A stretch of DNA of 64,000 nucleotides, from positions 682,001 to 746,000 of the forward strand of contig NZ_SZVO01000001.1 in assembly GCF_005280585.1 (NCBI RefSeq), given 5' to 3'. Each line of letters begins with the position of its first letter. Within the stretch, counting starts at the first letter, position 1. The notes beneath the pieces are model-generated. The model did no database searches and was not told the DNA's origin. It saw only the letters and a list, made by a program, of their open reading frames with translations. Both the position numbers and the translations under genes were made by a program. Below, piece by piece: positions 7,966 to 17,330 of the stretch. This stretch comes from Dyadobacter frigoris (GTDB lineage: Bacteria; Bacteroidota; Bacteroidia; Cytophagales; Spirosomataceae).

Positions 7966-9669
7966 TTGCGCCCCAATGTTTTACACTCGTTATTTTATAT
8001 TTTGATTATACTGATACCATTGTTTTCTTTTGGTGTCTTTATTCTTGCACATGCGCTAAATATCCCTTACAACGACGACGAAGCTTTATTATATTCTCTG
8101 AATCAAATCATTGCAGTCCCCGAGGATTCTTTTTCTGCGTTATTTGAACAGCAAAATGATCATCGTATATTCTTCTCCCGCCTGGCCAGTTTGACAATTA
8201 AACTGGTATCCGGAAAAATGAATTTCAGGGTAATGATTATTTGCGGTTATTTAAATCTGGTTTTACTGGGATATTCATTTTTCTTGATTTACAAATCAGC
8301 TAATATCAGGCTGGCTTTTTTTATTCCTGTAGCCGTTCTGCTATTTTCACCAATCGTTTACGCGACCCATCTCTGGGCAATTACATCCTTCGAATATACG
8401 CTGGCAATAACCTTTTCGCTTTATTGTCTTATATTTTTGCAGCCTTCAAAACAGAAAATATGGTTCTGGTCAATTCCTTTTGCAATCGCCGCAGCCGTAT
8501 CCAATCTTGATGGATTAAGCGTTATTCCGGTTGGGCTGGTGTGGCTGATTACCCAGAAGCGGAAAAAAGAAAGTATGTATTTTGCCCTTTTTGCTATTCT
8601 TTATGTAATTATATTTTTTATCGGGTTTCATTTTTCAGCAGCTTCCAGGTTCCCGCCATTTCCTCAAATTATCGGCATTGTATTTAAGGCATTCGTTTCT
8701 TATTGCGGGTCAATATTAAAAGTGTTATCCGACTCTCACGGAATTGTTTTATCGACAATTGCAGGCGCGTGCATATTAATTGTATTCATTGGAATTAACG
8801 TAATTAAGTTTTTCAAAAAGAAAGATTGGGGAGATGTTTTATTTCCAATAAGTCTGGCTGAAATTGGCTTTTTGGAGCTATTGGCCTGCGGTATGATGAT
8901 CGCCCTTGGCAGAGCAGGTGATGTTGCCGGCAGTATGCTTGCCATAAGATTTCAGGTTTATGCGGTCAGCACTTTTATCTTATTTTACCTGTTCGTATTA
9001 AGTGTTTTAAAAAATGAGAAATACAAAAGATACTTTTTCCTTTTCTTTCTTTTATTCGCTCTGTCTCTGAATGCTCTTTCTTATTTAAAATATCCTGATG
9101 CCGTGGCGGTTCACAATGATGAATTGAAAGTTGATTCTTACAATTTCACCAATCATACTTTTTTTCTTTATCAGTATACAGAAAATCCGGATCCCGGTAA
9201 GCTGTTATACCTGCACTACGAATTCCCTGAATATTTTAGCAAAGAAAAAATCGACAGTTGGTATGAGGGATTAAAAGAGGGCGTGGTAAGTCCGCAGATA
9301 CAATTTGTAAGTGAGAATTTGGATCATTTGCCAGAATATAAAAAATGGATTTATCCTGTTATCCATTTTGAAATCAACAATTTACCTGCGTCAGTACCGG
9401 ATAAGGACGTATACCTTGCTTTATATAATCTCGAAAAGCCTGTCAAAATATTTCTGGTGGCTATAAGGCATGGAAATGTTACCTGGCTCAGGAAGATACT
9501 GCAATCCAACTCGGCGGACAGGTCCTTTTTGGCTACTTTTCCTCGAAAAATGCCGGATAAGATTTATAATATTGCGCTGTGCTGGAAGAGCAAAGGCATT
9601 AATAACAGCATTTTAGTTGCCAGGAATTTAAACCTGGATGACATCAGGAAAGCTGCTCCGATTGATTAA
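7966..9669 (+). CDS. Polytopic membrane protein, GT-C-like, paralogue 1
   Basis: A 567-residue protein with roughly ten membrane helices and a soluble C-terminal domain of about 170 residues. The first extracytoplasmic loop carries NIPYNDDEALL and then QQNDHRIFFSRL; acidic residues in this loop are what the GT-C fold of lipid-linked-sugar glycosyltransferases uses. I infer a GT-C-like enzyme acting on a lipid-linked sugar but cannot name one. The start is a TTG; the nearby ATG at 7976 is out of frame and soon blocked. The next gene is clearly a paralogue, since the loop motifs, LQPSKQK, ANLDGLSIIPVGLVW-like and DELKVDSYNF stretches are shared. Confidence 0.6.
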   Translation: MRPNVLHSLFYILIILIPLFSFGVFILAHALNIPYNDDEALLYSLNQIIAVPEDSFSALFEQQNDHRIFFSRLASLTIKLVSGKMNFRVMIICGYLNLVLLGYSFFLIYKSANIRLAFFIPVAVLLFSPIVYATHLWAITSFEYTLAITFSLYCLIFLQPSKQKIWFWSIPFAIAAAVSNLDGLSVIPVGLVWLITQKRKKESMYFALFAILYVIIFFIGFHFSAASRFPPFPQIIGIVFKAFVSYCGSILKVLSDSHGIVLSTIAGACILIVFIGINVIKFFKKKDWGDVLFPISLAEIGFLELLACGMMIALGRAGDVAGSMLAIRFQVYAVSTFILFYLFVLSVLKNEKYKRYFFLFFLLFALSLNALSYLKYPDAVAVHNDELKVDSYNFTNHTFFLYQYTENPDPGKLLYLHYEFPEYFSKEKIDSWYEGLKEGVVSPQIQFVSENLDHLPEYKKWIYPVIHFEINNLPASVPDKDVYLALYNLEKPVKIFLVAIRHGNVTWLRKILQSNSADRSFLATFPRKMPDKIYNIALCWKSKGINNSILVARNLNLDDIRKAAPID

Positions 9670-9815
9670 ATAATTACCCATCATAATCCAGCCTTTGAAA
9701 TATTTTGTTAGAATTGTTACAAATATTCTTTCTCTTCATAAATTTCCTCAGAGAATATTTATCAGTTTTTAGTACCTTCATTCTTTAGTCCTTTTATTCA
9801 GGAAATTAGCTTCCT

Positions 9816-11498
9816 ATGTTTTCAAGTTCTCTGCGGTCATCTTTGCGTGTATTTTTACTTCTCATCCCAGTTTTCGCATTTGGCATTTATATTTTTAAAA
9901 ATGCCATTAATGTCCCTTTCGGCGATGATGAGGCGCTATTGATCAGCATTAACCTGATCCATGAGAATGGCCGGAATTTATTTCACGCCCTCTTGGTCCA
10001 GCATAATGATCACCGGATTTTCTTTTCAAGACTGACTGCCGTACTGATCGAATTTTTTAACGGGGAAATGAATTTCAGGACCATGATCATCTGCGGCTAC
10101 CTGAATCTGATCCTGCTGGGGCACACATTGTATTTGGTTTTCAAAACGGTCAGCAACAAACTGATTTTCTTCCTTCCAGTATCTGTATTGGTATTTTCAC
10201 CCATTGTTTACGTTGTTCAACTTTGGAGCATTACGGCCTTTGAACAAACACTGGCGATCACATTTTCACTATATTGTCTTTATTTTTTACAACCTTCCAA
10301 ACAAAAAAACTGGTATTTGTCTTTTCCTTTTGCGATTGCAGCCACGCTGGCAAATCTGGATGGTTTAAGTATTATTCCGGTTGGGCTGGTGTGGTTGATA
10401 TTACAAAAAAGAACCCGGGAAAGTATTATTTTTGCCGTTGTCTCCGCGGTTTATCTTTATATCTTTTTTCAGGGATTCAGATTTTCCTTTTCTTCGGAAT
10501 CTTTCACTTTGTCTCAAACCATCTGGCTGGTTTTCAGAGGTTTTGTTTCATTTACGGGATCGATTGTAAAAGTGCTTTCGGATTCACACGTTTATATCCT
10601 GTCACTCACCGCCGGAGGGTTTTTTCTTATAATTTACCTGCTTTTTTTTGTAAAGAAATTTACAACTTCCGATGGTTGGAAAGGTGTTTTATTCCCAATC
10701 AGTTTCGCTGAAATCTGTTTTTTAAAATTGTTGGCCTGTGGATTTATGATTGCTATGGGACGTGGAATGTCCGACATTGATAGTATGGCTGCGATGAGAT
10801 TTCAGGTTTATTCGGCCTGCATTTACGGGTTATTTTACTTATTTGTTTTAAGTAATATTAAAAATGAGAAACTCCGGTACTCACTTTTTTTTGTGTTTTT
10901 ATTGAGTGCATTAACCTTGAATTTTTGGGCTTATGCAAAGTACGACAATACAGTTACCGGGCATAGCGACGAGTTGAAAGTCGATTCATACAATTTCCCA
11001 AATCATACACTTTTCATTCATCAGTACACCAAATCAGAAGATCATGACAAGCAGTTTTTCAGACATTATGCTTTTCCGGAATATTTTTCTGAAAGTAAAA
11101 TTAAGCGCTGGAATGAGCTGTTAAGCAGCCAGGAGTTGAACACACAAAGTATTTTCAAGACCAGCCTTATTGATGATAAATCCCGATATGGAGAATATAA
11201 ATATCCAGTTTTAAGTATTGAAATTGATCATTTGCCAGCTGGAATTCCTAGGAAAGATGTGTATTTGATGTTATCAGATCGTCTGAAAATGGATAAACCT
11301 TACCTGATTGCGCTGCGGCTTAATAACAATGAATGGCTGGGAAATTTGATGAACCAGGATTTGGCTCCTCCTTCTTTTTCTGCCATTATTCCGCAAAAAA
11401 TGCCGCAAGGAATTTACCATGCGGCACTATGCTGGTCGGAAAATGGTATTCCAAAGAGTTTGTTAATTGCAAAAGATTTTGCTGTTAATAATAATTGA
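9816..11498 (+). CDS. Polytopic membrane protein, GT-C-like, paralogue 2
   Basis: A 560-residue paralogue of the protein encoded just upstream, alignable along nearly its whole length: NVPFGDDEALL, QHNDHRIFFSRL, MNFRTMIICGYLNL, LANLDGLSIIPVGLVW, KVLSDSH and DELKVDSYNFPNHT. The acidic first loop and the HNDHR motif are retained, so both copies are probably active. The soluble C-terminal part is the most diverged. The two genes are 146 bp apart in tandem, suggesting a local duplication with later specialisation. A glycosyltransferase role is inferred from topology only. The gene converges on the rRNA methyltransferase gene with a 10-bp gap. Confidence 0.6.
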   Translation: MFSSSLRSSLRVFLLLIPVFAFGIYIFKNAINVPFGDDEALLISINLIHENGRNLFHALLVQHNDHRIFFSRLTAVLIEFFNGEMNFRTMIICGYLNLILLGHTLYLVFKTVSNKLIFFLPVSVLVFSPIVYVVQLWSITAFEQTLAITFSLYCLYFLQPSKQKNWYLSFPFAIAATLANLDGLSIIPVGLVWLILQKRTRESIIFAVVSAVYLYIFFQGFRFSFSSESFTLSQTIWLVFRGFVSFTGSIVKVLSDSHVYILSLTAGGFFLIIYLLFFVKKFTTSDGWKGVLFPISFAEICFLKLLACGFMIAMGRGMSDIDSMAAMRFQVYSACIYGLFYLFVLSNIKNEKLRYSLFFVFLLSALTLNFWAYAKYDNTVTGHSDELKVDSYNFPNHTLFIHQYTKSEDHDKQFFRHYAFPEYFSESKIKRWNELLSSQELNTQSIFKTSLIDDKSRYGEYKYPVLSIEIDHLPAGIPRKDVYLMLSDRLKMDKPYLIALRLNNNEWLGNLMNQDLAPPSFSAIIPQKMPQGIYHAALCWSENGIPKSLLIAKDFAVNNN

Positions 11499-11508
11499 CA
11501 GCTTAGTC

Positions 11509-12741
11509 TTACTTGATTCTTTCTAAAAGAGCCATGTAAAATCCGTCGTAACCTTCATCAGCTACGGACGTGCGACGCTCGTTCATCAGCCTCCAACGGT
11601 CGCCAAATTCCATGATAAATCTTGTTACCTGATCTTCTGATTCGGAAGGTAATAAACTGCATGTGGCATAAACCATTTTTCCGCCTCTTTTCACCATTTT
11701 GGAATAAGTGCTCAGAATGTGCCATTGTGTATTCCGGATCGTATTCAGGAAAGTAGGTTGAAGTTTCCACTTCGTATCCGGATTTCTTCTCAAAACGCCG
11801 AGTCCTGAACAAGGAACATCCAGCAAAAGGCGGTCTGCTTTTTCAACCAGATCTTTCACCGTTGAATCATTTTTGATCAGGCCCGTTGTCAGAATTTTAA
11901 CGCCATTCCGGATTGCGCGTTTTTGAAGCTCTTCCAGTTTGTAATTTTCAATATCAAGCGCGATGATATTTCCTTTATTTTCCAGTAAAGAAGCAATTTG
12001 TAACGTTTTTCCACCCGCACCTGCGCAGGCATCAATCACCGTTTGTCCGGGTTTGAGATCAAGAAATGCAGGTATTAATTGCGAACCAGCATCCTGAACC
12101 TCGAAAAAGCCTCTTTTAAAAGCATCCTGTCCAAATACATTTTGCCGCTTTTTAAGAATAATCGCCGTCGGAACTTCGGGAACCGTTTCTACTTTATCTT
12201 CCCCAAAAACAGAAATAACGGCTTGTAAATCCGATTTCAACGTATTGACACGCAAAACAAAAGGAGCCTGATGATTCAGTGCCGTGATTTCTTTTTCCCA
12301 CTTATCACCTAGTTCTCTTTCACCAACTTCGTCAATCCAGTCAGGAATGGATTGCGCAATTTTGCGGACTTTGAGAGCTTCCTGATAACGGCTCAAAACC
12401 GTTTCCGGATTAATTTCTTCAAATTCCGCCCATTCAGGCAAGATATTATCCGTTTCCGTATGAAGTTGTGCAGGTTTGATAATTTGCCAGGTACCCACCA
12501 TTTTCCAGAAATGATCCGGCTGCGTCACTTTTTCCAGACTGGCAGAAAACTTAATTAAACGCCACCAGCGCACAATTTCATAAATATTTTCCGCCAAAAA
12601 AGCCCGGTCGCGCGCACCCCATTTTGGATTGGATTTTAGTAAACGTTCTACAACACGATCTGCTTGTTGCTTGTCTGAAAAAATTTGCTGCAAGGCCTGA
12701 ACCGTCGCCTCTATTAATCCTCTATATAGTTTCAAAGTCAA
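11509..12741 (-). CDS. RsmB/NOP2-type 16S rRNA cytosine-C5 methyltransferase
   Basis: A 410-residue SAM-dependent RNA m5C methyltransferase. The N-terminal NusB-like region (DRAFLAENIYEIVRWWRLI) is followed by the methyltransferase core: DACAGAGGKTLQIASLL for SAM binding, then LLLDVPCSGLGVLRRNPD and MVYATCSLLPSE with the two family cysteines (the TC-type nucleophile and the PC-type general residue). The arrangement fits RsmB (C967) or close relatives. The first codon is TTG with no ATG nearby upstream, so the true start could be a few codons downstream. Confidence 0.85.
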   Translation of the reverse strand: MTLKLYRGLIEATVQALQQIFSDKQQADRVVERLLKSNPKWGARDRAFLAENIYEIVRWWRLIKFSASLEKVTQPDHFWKMVGTWQIIKPAQLHTETDNILPEWAEFEEINPETVLSRYQEALKVRKIAQSIPDWIDEVGERELGDKWEKEITALNHQAPFVLRVNTLKSDLQAVISVFGEDKVETVPEVPTAIILKKRQNVFGQDAFKRGFFEVQDAGSQLIPAFLDLKPGQTVIDACAGAGGKTLQIASLLENKGNIIALDIENYKLEELQKRAIRNGVKILTTGLIKNDSTVKDLVEKADRLLLDVPCSGLGVLRRNPDTKWKLQPTFLNTIRNTQWHILSTYSKMVKRGGKMVYATCSLLPSESEDQVTRFIMEFGDRWRLMNERRTSVADEGYDGFYMALLERIK

Positions 12742-12924
12742 AACAGACTGGTTGTCTGGAATTAGATTTTATGGTTTGGAAGTAAACCAATGTAGAGGCA
12801 AAGTTCGGGAAAGTTTTTGAGAGTATTGGCTTGGCAAGAATCTGTCCGTTTCTATATTTATGCTTTCTTTACTTTAATGATATGTTATTAGTATTTTTGA
12901 TTTGTAGCTAAAATTGAAAAGTTT

Positions 12925-14463
12925 ATGAATGCTAAAAATCTTCCTTTGATTGTTGCACAAGAATTAAAGGAAATTACTGATTACATACAAGGTCGAATAT
13001 ATGAATCGCAACTATCTTTTGACTTAAAATCAGATAAGCGGTTTGGATATAAAATCACTTACAAAAAATATTCAAAAATCTACTTTGAAGTAACAGATTA
13101 TGAAATTGAAAATCAATCTGTTGAATATGTAGTGGCAAGAGTTCCTTACGATTTATATACTGCGGTTGATGATTCATATGCAGAGGACCAGAAATTACAG
13201 AAGTATGAAGTACAAGATACGTTTAACGAATGGTTATCTTTTGTTAGGAATTACGAAAAAATGTCAGAAATTGATTATTCAAATCCTTTCTATCTGCATG
13301 ATGAAATACTACTTCAAAACGAACCAGATACCTTTTTGGAAGAAGATAAAATTCTCAAATATTGTCTAAAAAGTTTATCCGTTTCAAATTTTCAAGGCAT
13401 CAAAAGGGCAACCATTGAAAATCTTCCTGTTGACACAAATTGGGTATTTTTAGTTGGAGAAAATGGTTTTGGAAAAAGTACAATTCTTCAATCCATCATG
13501 CTTGGACTTCACGGTTCAAAGGATGGTTCCCATGATTATGTTATTGATTCTAATGCACAAATTAAGGTTGGATATAAATTTGAAGAGGAAAATTTGATTA
13601 ACGATTTTCGTTTCAATCCGTCTCCATTAATTCACCTGGCTGCATACGGACCCGTCAGATTAAATATGCAGGTTGATGCTACCGTTAGCGAAGCAGCGCA
13701 GAGAAGCGGAACACTTTACAGTCTTTTCAGAACAGATGGTGTCTTGCTAAATATTGAAAGTGAACTTGTAAAATGGTATCTTAAAAAAGACAAACGGTTT
13801 CAATTAATCAAAAATGCTTTTTGTAAGCTTGTTCCATACATTTCGGAAATTCGCTTCAATGAATCCACAGACCGGATCGAATATATAGAAAAAGATCTCT
13901 TGGATGGCAGTGCGCAATACGAGCCGCTACCTTTCGAAAATATTGCTTCCGGATTCAGAAGTATTCTTGGTATGGCAGGAGATATGATTGTAAGATTATC
14001 GCATACGCAAAAGGATGTTGAAGACCCTTCAAAATTAAAAGGAATCGTAATCATTGATGAACTTGATCTTCACTGGCATCCTAAATTACAAAAACAAATA
14101 CCGGAATTATTTAGTGAAGTTTTTCCTGGTATTCAGTTTATAGTTTCCACTCACAGTCCAATACCATTACTTGGAGCACCGAAAAATTCAGTAATTCTAA
14201 AAGTCAACCGGACAAAAGAGGAAGGAATAACAATAGAAAAAGTAGATGTTGATCTAAAAAATCTTACGCCCAATTTGCTCCTCACGTCCGGAATATTTGA
14301 CATGGATAATATTTTTTCTTCTCAATTAGAAGATTTGACCGAAGTCAGAACCGAAAATACTTTTGATGAGATGACGAAAAATGACGAAGTAGATAAATAC
14401 CTGGAAGATTTTGAGAAGAGTAACGAGGAGTTTCCAGACGAACTATTTCAATCTAAAAAGTAA
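12925..14463 (+). CDS. ptuA: AAA ATPase, Septu-like defence component PtuA
   Basis: A 512-residue OLD/SMC-like ATPase. The ATPase core starts near residue 150 (LKSLSVSNFQGIKRATIENL). Walker A is GENGFGKST (about residues 177-185). The signature and Walker B region is near residues 373-385 (GIVIIDELDLHWHP), followed by the switch STHSPIPLLG. A roughly 145-residue N-terminal extension precedes the core and is not recognised. The HNH nuclease gene follows after 15 bp, the gene order of Septu (PtuA-PtuB). No reverse transcriptase lies nearby, so this is not the retron-associated form. Proposed role: a nucleotide-sensing ATPase that holds the HNH nuclease in a complex. The family label is strong for the ATPase, moderate for Septu. 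Confidence 0.68.
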   Translation: MNAKNLPLIVAQELKEITDYIQGRIYESQLSFDLKSDKRFGYKITYKKYSKIYFEVTDYEIENQSVEYVVARVPYDLYTAVDDSYAEDQKLQKYEVQDTFNEWLSFVRNYEKMSEIDYSNPFYLHDEILLQNEPDTFLEEDKILKYCLKSLSVSNFQGIKRATIENLPVDTNWVFLVGENGFGKSTILQSIMLGLHGSKDGSHDYVIDSNAQIKVGYKFEEENLINDFRFNPSPLIHLAAYGPVRLNMQVDATVSEAAQRSGTLYSLFRTDGVLLNIESELVKWYLKKDKRFQLIKNAFCKLVPYISEIRFNESTDRIEYIEKDLLDGSAQYEPLPFENIASGFRSILGMAGDMIVRLSHTQKDVEDPSKLKGIVIIDELDLHWHPKLQKQIPELFSEVFPGIQFIVSTHSPIPLLGAPKNSVILKVNRTKEEGITIEKVDVDLKNLTPNLLLTSGIFDMDNIFSSQLEDLTEVRTENTFDEMTKNDEVDKYLEDFEKSNEEFPDELFQSKK

Positions 14464-14478
14464 ATAAGGGTAAGAATA

Positions 14479-15340
14479 ATGATTAGCGTAAAAAAAGATT
14501 TTGCAGCCCTCCCTCATAAATTAGTTAAGTCTAAAAGGTTAGAACTCATTTTAGATTCAATTGCAACGAAGAACAGCCACAAATTCAAATCAGCAGTTTA
14601 TCGCAACACAACTTTGGAGGTTCTTGAAACATTATACAATCACAAATGTGCGTATTGTGAAACAGATACTTCTGCCGGAGCTCCAATGCAAGTAGAGCAT
14701 TATCGTCCAAAGGCGAAGGTTACGGAAGACACAACACATTCAGGATATTATTGGATAGCTTATGAGTGGAGTAACCTTATTCTGAGTTGCAGTAAATGTA
14801 ATCGCAAGAAATCAAATTATTTTCCAATTACCGGAATCAGAATTTCAGCCCCAATAATAGGAGTTGATGGTCTTCCAAACGATGAATCTAAACTAATCAA
14901 TTCTCAGTATTTCACTGATGAAGGTGCATTATTATTGAACCCTGAAATTGATATCGTTGAAGCTCATTTTATCTTCAAGCCTAATGGCGAAATTGAAGGA
15001 TTAACGCCACAAGCAAAAGAAACAATCAGAATGTGGTCTTAACAGAAAGGAACTTATTGTTAAAAGATTGACCATTTTAAACGAAACTGTAAATAATATA
15101 AAAAGAGTGCTTACCGACTTAATCAGTAATAAGATTAAGCCAGAAGTTGGACGTTATTCGTTAAAAGATATTTTTGAAAAGCTCGTATTACTTCAAGATG
15201 CTAAAAAGGAATATTCCCGATTTGGCTATTTTCTGTTTTATAAGTTCGATCTTTTTATTGCAGATTCATTAGAGCAAAAACAGCGGGAAGCCGTCAAAAA
15301 ATTATTTGCCCAGTTTTTAAATGATCCTCACGGATTCTGA
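14479..15340 (+). pseudogene. ptuB: HNH endonuclease, PtuB-like, split by a frameshift
   Basis: The first part (14479-15042) carries an HNH/zinc-type nuclease: CAYCETD, MQVEHYRPKAKV with the HY catalytic region, then SNLILSCSKCNRKKSNYFP. It stops early at 15042 after ETIRMWS. Shifting to the +1 frame at about 15032 continues as CGLNRKELIVKRLTILNETVNN, the expected follow-on of this family (a TI..xGLNR motif). The downstream frame then runs unbroken to 15340. Two bases (TG in a GTGTG context) appear missing at 15031-15035; restoring them gives one protein of 287 residues. A sequencing error is possible. The catalytic half is intact, so a truncated but active nuclease cannot be excluded. Confidence 0.7.
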
Positions 15341-15355
15341 GCAAAATTATTAACC

Positions 15356-17179
15356 CTACAACCCAATCTCCCTCAATTCCATCTCAACTCCTCTCAGCTG
15401 CCCAATCATCTCCGCCTTATAAGCCAACGTCTGATTCGTAATTTTTGGCACAAGCTCTTTGTAATAATCAATCCCGACGAGCAGTTGTTCTTTAAATTTG
15501 ATCAAATATTTCCTTTTTTTCTCATTCAGCTTTTGAGCATTTGCTTCAAGGTCTTTTTTGTAATAATCAACATAAAGATTCAACTCATTGACAAACATAT
15601 TGGGCCGGTTCACTTTACTCAATAAATCGATTTTGCCATAAATATGTTTAACTATTTCATCCAGAGAATACACTTTTGAAAACCAGGCAAGATTTGGACC
15701 CGGACAAATAGAAACGGCTGTGTTTTCTCTTGGTTTGAGCAGATGATTTTTGAGCAGTGTTGATGTGCTCAGTCCGTCACAAAGACAAAGTTTTTCTGTG
15801 ATCGCATTAAATTGTTCCTCGTAATCAGCCGGTCTGGGTTCAGTTTCCTGCAATTGTTTTATTTTTAGATGCTGATACTGTCTGGATGCGGTGCAAATCG
15901 GTTCGCTCGTGAATTCTGTATTAGAAACCAGATATTTTTTCTTGCAAGGACTTCCCGGCCGACCTGCTGCTATGCGTTCTAAACGCTGTTTTTCTGCACT
16001 GCTTTTTTTGAAATTGTTAAAAAGAACACCAAGCGGCGATGAATTGCTGATATAATAGTCATCACTTTTTGCTTCTGCCAAATCCTTTAACGTAGCCTCA
16101 TCCACATTGGTAACTTCCGGGACCAGCAAAAACGGACTTCCCCAGCCAGTCGCATTTACCTGATAATGTTCCAGTAAAAAATGATCTTCTTCGGCTGTTC
16201 CTATCCCGCCTTGAACTGTGATTTTTAGCTCAGGAATTTTACTGATTTGATATTCTTTTGCTTCAAGCGCAACTTTGTACAAGCCAAAAAGTTCTGTCAG
16301 CATTTCTTCTTTCCGGTCTTTAAATTCTTCCAGAATTGGCCCTAACAAATATCCTTCCGTGGCAAAAGCATGTCCGCCACAGTTCAATCCTGATTCAATT
16401 CTGAACTCCGAAACCCAGATTCCTTTTTTTGCCAGGAATTTTGCCTGAATGAAAGCAGAGCGAAAATCGCTCACTTTTAGTATGATCTTTTTACGGAAAT
16501 TATCATTTTCGTCGGGATAAAAATCCCTGAAATTTTCAAGGTAATTGTAAAGTCTTGGATTCATTCCCGCGGAAAGAATAAGCGAGGAAGTCAGCGTACT
16601 ATTGGCAAATCCACGCAGAGCAGCAGAAGCATCAGAATAGTCGTCTGACAAAATCTCTCCGTAAACATCTCTGTTTAATTTATCTACTTTTGACATAATA
16701 TTTACGTCAATAGCTCCTTTTTTCAGACAATTCCGCAAAGCGCCCTGCATCCATTTTTTCTCTTCCGGATCTTCTGATAACAGCATTTTTTCATAACGCT
16801 TTTTTAGAGAAGATGTATCGGGGAGCAGATCAAAATAACGGGTAATGTCATTTCCTTCATTAAAAGGTTGCTGGCGTAGATTGTCAAATTGTTTGTTGAC
16901 AATTCTTTCCATCAAATCCAGGTAGGCTGTAATGCGCCTGCTTCTGAAATCGTGTTCGCTGGAAAGAATCGGAATATATGTTTCGTCATTTTTTAATGTA
17001 TGAAATTTCCGCATCCGTTCAATCATTTCGTCATCCACAATGGAGGCGACGGACGAAATCCCGAAATGAGAAACTTTAATAGGTGTATCAACAGAATAGC
17101 CCAATCCTAAAACCGGAATATGAAAAGTATGCGTCGTGTTTTCCTTGCTCATGAGTGGCTTGAAGTAGTAAGTTTTCAC
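15356..17179 (-). CDS. Uncharacterised 607-residue protein with nitronate-monooxygenase-like motifs
   Basis: Not firmly recognised. It has no signal peptide or membrane helix. In the middle third ESGLNCGGHAFAT is followed by TVQGGIGTAEEDHFLL and NATGWGSPFLLVPE; the spacing of a CGGH stretch and a later GGI-type glycine loop recalls the FMN-binding barrel of nitronate monooxygenase/enoyl-reductase-like enzymes. The C-terminal third is cysteine-bearing (GSPCKKK, PICTAS, KLCLCDG) and charged, with a helical tail. The start ATG at 17179 has good context, and an internal ATG (MSKENTTHTF) is nearby. The function is open; a flavin-dependent oxidoreductase is my best guess. It converges on the Septu-like pair with a 15-bp gap. 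Confidence 0.5.
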   Translation of the reverse strand: MKTYYFKPLMSKENTTHTFHIPVLGLGYSVDTPIKVSHFGISSVASIVDDEMIERMRKFHTLKNDETYIPILSSEHDFRSRRITAYLDLMERIVNKQFDNLRQQPFNEGNDITRYFDLLPDTSSLKKRYEKMLLSEDPEEKKWMQGALRNCLKKGAIDVNIMSKVDKLNRDVYGEILSDDYSDASAALRGFANSTLTSSLILSAGMNPRLYNYLENFRDFYPDENDNFRKKIILKVSDFRSAFIQAKFLAKKGIWVSEFRIESGLNCGGHAFATEGYLLGPILEEFKDRKEEMLTELFGLYKVALEAKEYQISKIPELKITVQGGIGTAEEDHFLLEHYQVNATGWGSPFLLVPEVTNVDEATLKDLAEAKSDDYYISNSSPLGVLFNNFKKSSAEKQRLERIAAGRPGSPCKKKYLVSNTEFTSEPICTASRQYQHLKIKQLQETEPRPADYEEQFNAITEKLCLCDGLSTSTLLKNHLLKPRENTAVSICPGPNLAWFSKVYSLDEIVKHIYGKIDLLSKVNRPNMFVNELNLYVDYYKKDLEANAQKLNEKKRKYLIKFKEQLLVGIDYYKELVPKITNQTLAYKAEMIGQLRGVEMELREIGL

Positions 17180-17330
17180 TCTTCAAAACTAGAACTTAGT
17201 CGGAGCAGAAAAATTGATGCAGGTTGGAAACTTATATGATAATTGTCACCTGGATCTTGATTTAAGGATTGATGGATTTTTAGATATTTGATTTAAGGGT
17301 TGGTGGATTTCTAAAATTGATTTTTTTTGG

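Noticed and set aside
12742..15340. Retron (Ec78-like) around the PtuA/PtuB-like genes
   Set aside because: No reverse transcriptase gene and no space for an msr-msd RNA nearby; a stand-alone Septu-like pair fits better.
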